Below, piece by piece: positions 6,103-13,201 of a stretch of DNA of 13,304 nt. Each line of letters begins with the position of its first letter. The first letter of the stretch is position 1. The DNA is taken from positions 1 through 13,304 of the forward strand of contig MU648417.1 in NCBI GenBank assembly GCA_026770585.1. Direction: 5' to 3'. This stretch comes from Baffinella frigidus. Its lineage: Eukaryota > Cryptophyceae > Cryptomonadales > Baffinellaceae. Under the pieces are notes generated by a model. It made no database searches. It saw only the letters and a program-made list of their open reading frames with translations, and had not been told where the DNA came from. Made by a program: the position numbers and the translations under genes.

Positions 6103-9100
6103 TCACAAACTTTCATCAAGATTGACAATGTTCCGGACCCACAGGTCGTCAAAAATACAGCCACCACCCCAGGACCCATTCTGTATTGTCGTCGCAGCCA
6201 TCACCTGCATCTTAGTGTATACAGTTGAGTCTAACATACAACCCGTGACAGAGAGTGTGGGTACTCCGTCTACCCTCACACGAATTGTACTGAGTCCAGT
6301 TGTCACACCTGCTACAGCTGCATCTATATCTTCAAGTTCACTTGACACTTCTATGAAACGCAAATGCCTCGCCATGACGTCTGCATGCCTTAACGGAGGC
6401 CGATGATAATTATACCACCCATAATCCGCGTACGGAACACCCAACGCATCCGACAAATCATTCTGAAGAATCCCGGTTCCTGGCCAAAGGTGTTCGAATG
6501 TATCGTAGCCAAGAGGTGTTGAGACACACTCAGGGTATCCATCAGAGCGAGCCCTCAGATGTATTTGACCCTTATACGCATAAACGTACATGTAGCCCTT
6601 CATATTGTCGGCTTCGAGTGAAAAAAAAAATCTGCTTCCCGTCTTCCACATGGGACAAATAGCTATATTCATAAACCATAATTGGTTTCACCCACACGGA
6701 GACCAATAGCTGGCTTGAAAATGAACCTTTGGTAAATTCCACAGACGAGAACATAGATTCGGTAAGCGTTGTGTTGCGACCTGCATGAGGGTAAATAATA
6801 TTTTTATCACCTTCAGGGATATGCCCCTCTGAATTGTACTCGATGTAGCATTGGTCCAATGGTTGCACAAGTGTCGGCTGTATGTGTTGCATAGTGTGTC
6901 CGTTTCCAGATCGGTCAAATGACACTCCATCCATAGTGGTCGACCGGCGATCAACATCTGTCGATGCCCCGATATCATTACTATTGAACCCATACCGAGC
7001 CACGTCGACGGAACGAAACCTGTATTGTTTCCCGTTTCCATCGCGTGGAAATGCCTGCATGAGCTCGACGAGCCTCGTTGTGTTCAACTGCCAAGTCACA
7101 CTCTGCATCACCACCCATGAGTCACTAAGTAGTGTGACCCGAATTTTGCCCACATTTTCTATGCGTCCCTCCTCTTCGATGAGCATGTTCGTTTCGACCC
7201 CACCGAGCAACTGCATGGTGATTTTTTTCACTAGGAAGACAGCGTCAGGGTACTCAGTGTGGTCTACCTCCAACACAAACTGCGTTTTGAAACGCTCAGC
7301 AATGCAACCCTGGTCTGAAACGAACAACCCTAGTGGACAGGCACACTCGAATGTGAGCACACCACTGCTTGCCAGTGCGTCAAAGTTGACACATGAGACA
7401 CCCCCATCATGAAGCACACAGCCATCGGTACCTTCCGCACATTCGTCGATATCTTCGAGTTCACAATCACTTTCACGGTAACGCACCCCATCGAACGGCG
7501 TCTCACGATCGTGGCAGCGCGTACACATTGATGTTTTTGAGAGCGAACCACCCAGTCGACAGCACGTAGAGGGATGACCTAACAGGCTCTCTGGGAGGTC
7601 AATGATGACCTCTGCCGATGGGCAGAAGAATTGAGGTTCAACCAAACACACAGGACTACATCCGTCACCACCAATGATGTTTCCGTCGTCACATTCCTCT
7701 ACGAGAGGAAGCAAAATGCCATCCCCACACACATCCCTGATCCCATGATACACGTCAAGCGTGAAATTCATAACCGTTTGTCCACCCAAGCACACCATGT
7801 CACACCCAACACCCCATTGTTTGTTCATGTAAACGCATGACATGTCTTCAGTGGCGAGGAGTCCCACAACCTCCGTGTCGTACGCGACCATGGACCAAAA
7901 GTCGATATTTTGGGGCACGCATTCGGCCCGCCCCTTAGCCGGTTGGAAAAATCTGAATGTACACGGAAGACAGCTCTCGGAACCAGTTGCAATATTGAAA
8001 GGGTTGTACGTGTTCTCTGGACACGCCTCACAGCCGAGGGTATCATTGATGAAGTAACCAGCTTTACACACACACACGTCGGTGTTATTAGAAACGGTGC
8101 CATTTGAAACTGTAGTTAGACCAACGTCACATGCGAGACATGCTTGGTCCCCCTCCCAACCTTTGTATGTACCCAGAGAACACGGGATACACGCATCCCC
8201 AGATAGGAACATCCCTTCCGCACAGATACAATAGGTTCGAACGTCAACAGGCCTGCTCAATGAGTCCCTCGGACACTGGACACACGTGTCCCCTGAAGCT
8301 CTCTTCCCAAGGTCACATATCCAACCTAATCGAGTTTCATTTGGCCAGTTTGTTGATCCGGTCGGACACTGTGTACAGTTATCATCTCCAAGTACCGCCT
8401 TGAACGTACCAGCCGGGCATAATTCGCACATATTATCTTCTGTTGGAAAGTAATCGGGTTTACACACACAAGTCGAGCTATCCACCACATGGATCTTATT
8501 ACCCGGACACAGACATGCGGTACGGTCTGTGTTGCTGAACGTACCAGTCGTACACGGTGTGCAAAAAGAAGCACTAGAAGTCTGTGACATATAACCCGAC
8601 GGACAAACGCTACAGGTCCCATTCCAGGTCCCAGTCCCGTCACTCAATTCGAAGGTACCGGGTGCACACACGACACACTGCAAATCTCTACCACGTGCCA
8701 GGACCCGAACCCCAGGACACGTACATTTGGTACGATCACTGGAGCTGTGCTCACCGGGTGGACACATTTCACAATATCCGTTACCAATGTCAGACTTGTT
8801 TGAATATGGTCCACACTCCACACATGTGGCCATGCCAGAAGAAATGTCATCAAATGGCTCAAATCCTGGGCCACACACACAGCCCAACTGTTCGTCTGAG
8901 GTAATCACTGGCTCAAATCCATCCATGCATTCACACCGACCTGCTACCCCTTTCTGATACTTAGGGCAGAGAACACACTCGATTCTAGGCGTATTCACCA
9001 CATCGTGTGGGTACACTTGGGCTTGCGCTCTGACGGACCTACTGACCCCTTCAATCATATTCTCAGGGCATACACATATACCTTTCTCTGGGCTCCACAC

Positions 9101-9514
9101 GGAGGACAAAGTGCAGGGTATGCATTCATCAGCAGTATCACACAGTGTCACGAAACTAGGAGACGCTAGTTCTAAAAGCATCCCCCCTTCGGGCACGGTT
9201 AATCTGTTCGGAGAGACATGCACCACGGTCATTAGTCGATGTTCTGGATCCATCTTGTTGCTACTAATGGTGACCGAATGCCACCCGTTCAGAACTGGAT
9301 CACCCCCAGACTCAACGTCTGCAAAGTAGATAATGTAAAGATATCTCCCCTCGCTTTTGAACCTCTCCCAACACGGTTTGATTGGTTTGGGATACAGTGG
9401 ACACTCCACACGCAGTTCATGAGTCTGGCGATGTTGTGGCTTGATCAAGTTTTGTCCTGACACACCATGCAATCCACAAAATAAGGTAATGGTGAATACA
9501 CAAAATGACCACAT
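6103..9514 (-). CDS. Giant secreted Cys-rich (GCC2/GCC3, DUF4215, EGF) and LamG surface protein, frameshifted
   Basis: ATG9514 starts a signal peptide (MWSFCVFTITLFCGLHGVSG). After an N-terminal domain (about 35-130) come many cysteine-rich ephrin-receptor/GCC2-GCC3 (TNFR-like) repeats, about residues 130-535, with the recurrent C-P-x-G-x-(Y/F) and C-x-x-C spacing. A DUF4215 unit with CGDG...EECDDGN...GDGCS lies at about 596-631. A calcium-binding EGF domain starts DIDECAEGTDGC at about 688. From about 875 the sequence is LamG/concanavalin-like. The first frame runs 980 codons and ends at 6572. The LamG domain continues in the next frame to TGA 6103, ending in GCIFDDLWVRN, a LamG-like close. 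The switch falls at a T10 run (plus strand A10 at 6621-6630); one T fewer would join the frames. Intact length would be about 1,136 aa. There is no transmembrane anchor. The likely role is adhesion at a virion or cell surface (inference). Confidence 0.8.
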
Positions 9515-9556
9515 CTCGACAAGATGTATCTCGCTGAGCAGTTGCCAATCTAACTG

Positions 9557-9563
9557 TTAAATA
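9557..9563 (-). promoter_or_regulatory. TATTTAA box upstream of the giant surface protein gene
   Basis: The reverse complement of 9557-9563 reads TATTTAA, 42 nt before ATG9514. A CCAAT word on the plus strand (9544-9548) lies between the box and the start. The box sits in the divergent gap shared with the small plus-strand ORF at 9643. Confidence 0.4.
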
Positions 9564-9642
9564 GCTCGACACACAGCAGAGGAGCCATCATTGCGGTTAT
9601 CTCGATGTATTCAAAAAACTTCCACACGAGTCCCTACCCAAC

Positions 9643-9810
9643 ATGGCCGATGGTCTGAGGAAGTGTCTCACTGACTTCGTCCATCTGAAGAAAGGCCTCC
9701 GAGGGTATAGGTGGCAACGGTTGCCAGGTAGTCGTGTTATCGGCGACCTGTTCCGGGAGACTCATGGTCAAATTTCATCCTATTCAGGTGCGTGTGTACC
9801 AGCACGATAA
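9643..9810 (+). CDS. Small basic ORF, 55 aa, overlapping the next ORF
   Basis: ATG9643 opens a 55-codon frame beginning MADGLRKCLTDFVHLKKGL and ending at TAA 9808-9810. It is rich in Arg, Lys and Gly. It overlaps the following ORF (9764-10012) by 47 nt, and that frame has been open since 9689. It may be the N-terminus of one protein of about 120 aa, separated from the rest by a +1 shift, or a separate small gene. No family is recognised. Its position just downstream of a divergent promoter region favours a real start here. Confidence 0.35.
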   Translation: MADGLRKCLTDFVHLKKGLRGYRWQRLPGSRVIGDLFRETHGQISSYSGACVPAR

Positions 9811-10012
9811 CCATAACCAAGTTGTCTGCTATGGGATTCTTTACCAGCGGAAGGTCTTCATTGGTTCTGTCGAATCGGGTCAAATATGGATACAATTCGA
9901 CGACATTCTCGGAATAAAAGACATGTGGATACTGGATACGGCCATTGTGTCAGTGGATATTGTAGCACGTGGGCGCGAGCATTGTACAGGCATATTCAAC
10001 AAATGTGTTTGA
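9764..10012 (+). CDS. Hypothetical small beta-rich protein, 82 aa
   Basis: ATG9764 (MVKFHPIQVRVYQHDNHNQVV) to TGA 10012 encodes a compact, beta-rich, soluble-looking protein with alternating hydrophobic residues (VFIGSVESGQIWIQFDDI). There is no signal or membrane span. It could be the second half of a frameshifted gene begun at 9643 (see that entry). Its 3' end overlaps the minus-strand frame ending at 9950 by 63 nt, so at least one of the two boundaries may be wrong. No family is recognised. Confidence 0.4.
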   Translation: MVKFHPIQVRVYQHDNHNQVVCYGILYQRKVFIGSVESGQIWIQFDDILGIKDMWILDTAIVSVDIVARGREHCTGIFNKCV

Positions 10013-10495
10013 ATGGGTTGCGGAGGATACCACAAACGGATATTCGAAGGCGTACCCCCCCCATGGCAATTCACGCATGGGACGCATCTGGGGTTCTGAA
10101 AAAAAAATCGGGACGAATTCTGGACGATCCTGGACGAATTCTGGATCGAGATTTCCCACACCACCCTTGCCACCCCACATGCTCTGAATTTCTATCATCC
10201 GTCGCAAGTGATCCATCCTGATACGAATCGAGCAGATCTCGAAGACATGTTTCTCGGTGGCAAGCAGCTTCCTCGTACCCGGCAGCAGTGTGCCATTCAC
10301 ATCTGTGATAACCTTTTTTTAAAATTCATGCGTTTCCTGAAGTATCGCAAGCTGTTCACGTTCCCGCGTATTTTCTGCGATAGTCATGTAGCGTTTCATC
10401 TTGGTCACAACGTCGATCGAAGAGATTGCACACATCCCCCAAAAGTGCCCAGCGTCGGTCGAAGTTGTGACCCGGTCCAACTGTGGTTCGTCCAT
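9950..10495 (-). pseudogene. Hypothetical gene interrupted by an in-frame TAA
   Basis: ATG10495 (MDEPQLDRVTTSTDAGHFW) opens 58 codons with a Lys/Glu/Arg-rich helical end (AENTREREQLAILQETHEF), then a TAA at 10319-10321. The same frame resumes directly and stays open for about 122 codons, to 9950. It first continues the helical, charged character (LLATEKHVFEICSIRIRMDH), then becomes a Gly/Pro-rich C-terminus containing a 13-bp DNA repeat (CCAGAATTCGTCC twice). Because both halves share one frame, the simplest readings are a nonsense substitution, a base error at the T4/A7 junction, or two adjacent genes. A TATA-like TATAATTT on the minus strand (10539-10546) precedes the start by about 44 nt. 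No family is recognised. Confidence 0.4.
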
Positions 10496-10538
10496 GGTCG
10501 TGTCTAGCGCGACCTCGCGTGATACAAAAACCCAGGCT

Positions 10539-10546
10539 AAATTATA
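10539..10546 (-). promoter_or_regulatory. TATA-like box TATAATTT
   Basis: The reverse complement of 10539-10546 is TATAATTT, about 44 nt before ATG10495. The spacing matches the other TATA-like boxes in this window. Confidence 0.3.
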
Positions 10547-10607
10547 GTCTGTGTTTGAAGTTGCCAAAAAAAATAACACGTGTCACTGGCAAAAACATGT
10601 CTGTACA

Positions 10608-10614
10608 TATAAAA
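10608..10614 (+). promoter_or_regulatory. TATAAAA box upstream of the 117-aa gene
   Basis: TATAAAA at 10608-10614 lies 38 nt before ATG10653. It is followed by AAACGTG at 10612-10618 and again at 10631-10637, flanking a perfect palindrome ATATGCATAT (10620-10629). The cluster is the most promoter-like sequence in the window. Confidence 0.5.
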
Positions 10615-10652
10615 CGTGGATATGCATATGAAACGTGAAATCAAGAAAGACC

Positions 10653-11006
10653 ATGGAACAGAAGGCACCAAAGGTGGTGGGTGTCAACAAAGTCACCATC
10701 AGACAGGCGCAATTCTTTTGGTTGGGACAGCTCATACTCGAGACGGTACAAGACGCGTCAGTACATGAACACGACCCATGTGGCTGCCATCTGCCAGTCC
10801 GCAAGGAACTCTACGACACCATGTTGAGCGATGACGATTCACGGTTTTGGGAGGTAGTAAATGCAGAAGATGATCAGCTCCCATCAGACGAAACGCATTA
10901 CAAGAACAAGCTCTGTGCAAACAGTCTGCATGTCGCAGATGCCTATCCCGGCTATAGCCAACCTTTCATGTCGGTGTACTCCAACCCATTCGTCCATGCC
11001 GCATAG
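10653..11006 (+). CDS. Hypothetical protein, 117 aa
   Basis: ATG10653 (MEQKAPKVVGVNKV) to TAG 11006 encodes a small soluble acidic protein. The N-terminal half has a helix-like segment (RQAQFFWLGQLILETVQ). The middle has a short Cys-containing turn (HDPCGCHLP) and an acidic stretch (SDDDSRFWEVVNAEDDQLP), and the C-terminus is Tyr/Pro-rich. GTG10635 could add six residues, but ATG fits the TATAAAA spacing. It is followed 32 nt later by the RCC1-type gene on the same strand. No family is recognised. Confidence 0.6.
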   Translation: MEQKAPKVVGVNKVTIRQAQFFWLGQLILETVQDASVHEHDPCGCHLPVRKELYDTMLSDDDSRFWEVVNAEDDQLPSDETHYKNKLCANSLHVADAYPGYSQPFMSVYSNPFVHAA

Positions 11007-11038
11007 ACCATGGAGAGTTATTAAAACGAAGTGACTCG

Positions 11039-11671
11039 ATGTGTGTACCGTGCCATACAAGATATATGGCACATCATGGACCGTCACCTATCCCGGTGTT
11101 CCGTATCACCTTGGGGTGTGCATTAATCTTAGTGATCGGTCTGTCTTCTCTGCGTGACAGTTTTTCATGCCATCTATCGGTACATGGTGAACTGGTCGAT
11201 TGTTCTGGCGGGCCAGAGTTCTCTCAGACGGTGACTGCAGAGACAGGGTTTTTCCAGAAACTCGTAACCACAGGACATGAGCATGCGTGTGCCATTCGGC
11301 ACCGTACAGGTCGTGTTGTGTGTTGGAGCACCGTAGCGAGTGTTGGTGAGAAGATCAATGTCCCCGATTTTGTGGTAAACGCAAGATCTATTTCACTGGG
11401 AATGAACCATTCCTGTGCAATCTGGGGGTCCAAAAATACGCTCACTTGCTGGGGTTCTGATCCACTGATCACTACAGTCTCACCCGTCAATGTATCCCGA
11501 GGTGTGCGTATGCTCGCCGCAGGCCACCCTGGATCACGCCATACATGTTTTCTGCGTGAGAGTACGAATGACGTGTCTTGCTTCGGCTCGAACAAGTTTG
11601 GTCAACTTGGTCTGGGAGCATACGGAGCGGACATTGGCTCTGTACCCGCCCAAAAAAATCGTCCAGATTGA
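11039..11671 (+). CDS. Membrane-anchored or secreted RCC1-type protein with only four repeats
   Basis: The 210-aa product has an N-terminal hydrophobic segment (ITLGCALILVIGL, about 23-35), likely a signal anchor. It then has four RCC1/BLIP-II-like repeats of about 40-44 residues: CHLSVHGELVDC, HACAIRHRTGRVVCW, HSCAIWGSKNTLTCWG and HTCFLRESTNDVSCFG. The last ends in the signature GSNKFGQLGLG. In every repeat two cysteines sit 11 residues apart (44/55, 84/95, 126/137, 170/181), fitting one disulfide per blade in an exported protein. Complete RCC1 propellers usually have about seven blades, so this is half-size and stops just after the signature, 32 nt before the tRNA. A TTATTAAAA box (11018-11026) fits the second ATG at 11066 (about 40 nt away) better than ATG11039; the choice leaves the domain unchanged. 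Confidence 0.7.
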   Translation: MCVPCHTRYMAHHGPSPIPVFRITLGCALILVIGLSSLRDSFSCHLSVHGELVDCSGGPEFSQTVTAETGFFQKLVTTGHEHACAIRHRTGRVVCWSTVASVGEKINVPDFVVNARSISLGMNHSCAIWGSKNTLTCWGSDPLITTVSPVNVSRGVRMLAAGHPGSRHTCFLRESTNDVSCFGSNKFGQLGLGAYGADIGSVPAQKNRPD

Positions 11672-11703
11672 CGCAGCAAAAAAACAAAAATACCAAACAA
11701 AAA

Positions 11704-11777
11704 TACCCGTTGCGGGGTTCGAACCCGCGACCAATTCGTTAAAAGCGAATCGCTCTATGCCACTGAGCTAAACGGGT
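11704..11777 (-). tRNA. tRNA-Lys(UUU)
   Basis: The reverse complement folds as a complete cloverleaf. The acceptor stem ACCCGTT/AACGGGT has 7 pairs, the D stem is GCTC/GAGC, the anticodon stem is ATTCG/CGAAT around the loop CTTTTAA (anticodon TTT), and the T stem is GCGGG/CCCGC around TTCGAAC. The discriminator is A, CCA is not encoded and there is no intron. A run of five T follows directly (A5 at 11699-11703 on the plus strand), a standard Pol III terminator. Box A (TTAGCTCAGTGG) and box B (GGTTCGAACCC) are intact. It is likely functional. Confidence 0.95.
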
Positions 11778-11825
11778 GAGAAATCTGGCGTGAGTTCCAC
11801 CACGGTGGGGGTGCCTTGCGTAAGA

Positions 11826-11831
11826 TTTATT
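11826..11831 (-). terminator. Poly(A) signal AATAAA after the MYND gene
   Basis: TTTATT on the plus strand gives AATAAA on the minus strand, 5 nt beyond the TGA stop at 11837-11839. Confidence 0.5.
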
Positions 11832-11836
11832 TAATA

Positions 11837-12454
11837 TCATGCCCACTTCTCAATCACACGTGTCCCCCGCTGCGGAACGATGCCCCCGCTAAGATAGGGC
11901 TCCAACATGTAGTTCAATCTTTTCTGCTGGCCCACACGTTCCCACCTCATTGACGAACTCGAAAGGGTGATAATCTTCACTGCTGCCTGGCGTGTGGTTT
12001 CAAACTCCCCGCGTGCGAAGTGCATTCCCATCAATTCCCAAATAATGTCAATTTTCTTATCCGATGCATTGGGAGGTCGGCAGATTTTCTGATGGCCTGG
12101 CCACGCAGAGGCCTGACATGCAGAGGAACAGTACCGGGCATGGCTACAGCCACTACAGCGCATCGTCTTGACATCGTTTTTCTTACATTGGCTGCAGCCA
12201 ATTACCGATGCAATAGGAACCGGGGTCGATTTTGTGTACGGACAGAAGGTCCGGTAACTTGGTATAAGATCCCTGTAGAATTCTTTGCTCAGGACACCAT
12301 CGTTGTAATGTGTCCACGACATTCCGGCCTGCACAAATTTCAATTCGGTGTCGATGTTGTCCATACAATTCTCACTGTGCACCCATTCTCCTTTTGCTTC
12401 GATGATACCATGTTCGTCCCTGTCCATACGCCCTGTAACCGACACTTTCTGCAT
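11837..12454 (-). CDS. MYND-type zinc-finger protein
   Basis: The 205-aa product begins at ATG12454 (MQKVSVTGRMDRDEHG); an in-frame GTG at 12469 could add five residues. A MYND finger occupies about residues 87-125: Cys87, Cys90, Cys100, Cys103, Cys109, Cys113, His121 and Cys125, with the family signature YCSSACQASAWPGHQKIC. MYND fingers bind two zinc ions and usually mediate protein-protein contacts, often with proline-rich partners. The N-terminal 80 residues have no recognised domain but include short strands like a small beta domain. The C-terminal 75 residues are helical (WELMGMHFARGEFETTRQAA). There is no SET domain, so a methyltransferase is unlikely. Viral stand-alone MYND proteins are known, with roles mostly unknown. 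The 3' neighbour is tRNA-Lys; an AATAAA lies 5 nt beyond the stop. Confidence 0.85.
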   Translation of the reverse strand: MQKVSVTGRMDRDEHGIIEAKGEWVHSENCMDNIDTELKFVQAGMSWTHYNDGVLSKEFYRDLIPSYRTFCPYTKSTPVPIASVIGCSQCKKNDVKTMRCSGCSHARYCSSACQASAWPGHQKICRPPNASDKKIDIIWELMGMHFARGEFETTRQAAVKIITLSSSSMRWERVGQQKRLNYMLEPYLSGGIVPQRGTRVIEKWA

Positions 12455-12587
12455 TGGTCTGAAATACACATGTATTTGAGGCCAACACGTGTAACTGCGT
12501 ATATCGGGAAGGGAAATAAAATCACGCTACTACATAAGCTTTAAATTTCATCTAAATCAATATGCAGTGTGATGCGAAAAACCACTT

Positions 12588-12660
12588 GCCTTAATAGCTC
12601 AGTGGTACAAAACCAATATTTTTAACGCAAAGGTTTCCAGTTCGAATCCCAGGTGGGTCC
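12588..12660 (+). ncRNA. Degenerate tRNA-like element with intact Pol III boxes
   Basis: This 73-nt stretch aligns with the window's tRNA-Lys over its length. Box A (TAGCTCAGTGG) is identical, the anticodon loop TTTTTAA keeps a UUU anticodon, and box B (AGTTCGAATCC) differs from the consensus by one base. The D, anticodon and T stems no longer pair. The acceptor pairs only partly, but a 7-bp helix CCACTTG (12582-12588) with CAGGTGG (12650-12656) is possible. Downstream T5 and T8 runs (about 12732-12745) could end a Pol III transcript of about 145-150 nt that would include a GGGGATTTTCCCC hairpin. It is either a decayed tRNA-Lys copy or a Pol III promoter unit for a small RNA. Confidence 0.5.
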
Positions 12661-12800
12661 AACAATTAACCAATGCAACTTGGGGGATTTTCCCCGCTCT
12701 CCCATCTCTCCGATTTGGGCGCACTCGCTCCTTTTTGTTTTTTTTGCATGTGTGAGGTGAGGTGGTCCGAGAGTCGGGTGGGTTCTGTTTTTTGTCCTTA
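12661..12800. other. Intergenic stretch with hairpin and T-runs
   Basis: No credible ORF is seen between the tRNA-like element and the small gene at 12807. The stretch contains a short hairpin GGGGATTTTCCCC (about 12683-12695), T5 and T8 runs at about 12732-12745, and a GA/GT-rich segment. The T-runs could serve as a Pol III terminator for the tRNA-like element. Confidence 0.4.
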
Positions 12801-12806
12801 TTTATT
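12801..12806 (-). terminator. Poly(A) signal AATAAA adjoining the stop of the 109-aa gene
   Basis: TTTATT at 12801-12806 gives AATAAA on the minus strand, directly touching the TAG stop at 12807-12809. The absence of any spacing matches the compact 3' ends of the other minus-strand genes. Confidence 0.55.
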
Positions 12807-13136
12807 CTATTTCTTCCTACATTCAGCACCAACCGCCAGCTCGACCGTGTAGAACCCCACAGGCAGCCGTGACACCGCATCATGCTCGTACATGAGGAAA
12901 CGTATCATCCCCCCGTCCTCAAGGGACGTCGTCATGTGGCCTTCAGCTAGACTGGCGATAACCGTCGCCCCCTCACTCGACTTGGGCACACCCGCCTTTC
13001 GGACCACGAGCTGAATGGAGACCGAGCAGCCGGGCTTCGGGAAAATCTTGTCACCAATCTGCGCTACGACTTGCACGCCGATCGCATCCATGGTGGAGGC
13101 GGGGTCCTTGACGTGCACGAGCAGCTCGAACGACAT
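12807..13136 (-). CDS. Small beta-rich protein, 109 aa, unknown
   Basis: ATG13136 (MSFELLVHVKDPASTMDAIG) to TAG 12807 encodes a protein with alternating hydrophobic residues (VQVVAQIGD, VSIQLVVRKAG, FYTVELAVG). This is consistent with a small beta-sandwich or immunoglobulin-like fold (inference). There is no signal peptide or membrane span. Only two Cys are present, Cys37 and one near the C-terminus. The gene is GC-richer than average. It starts about 65 bp from the right-hand minisatellite. No family is recognised. Confidence 0.6.
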   Translation of the reverse strand: MSFELLVHVKDPASTMDAIGVQVVAQIGDKIFPKPGCSVSIQLVVRKAGVPKSSEGATVIASLAEGHMTTSLEDGGMIRFLMYEHDAVSRLPVGFYTVELAVGAECRKK

Positions 13137-13201
13137 GGGACCGGCGGTAGTGGCACAGACCTGTCAGGAAACGCTACGCGGGTGAGACTTGAGGGTGACA
13201 G

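Noticed and set aside
9886-10221. 111-codon plus-strand ORF opposite the interrupted minus-strand gene
   Set aside because: It overlaps the better small ORF 9764-10012 in another frame and has low-complexity, shadow-like composition.
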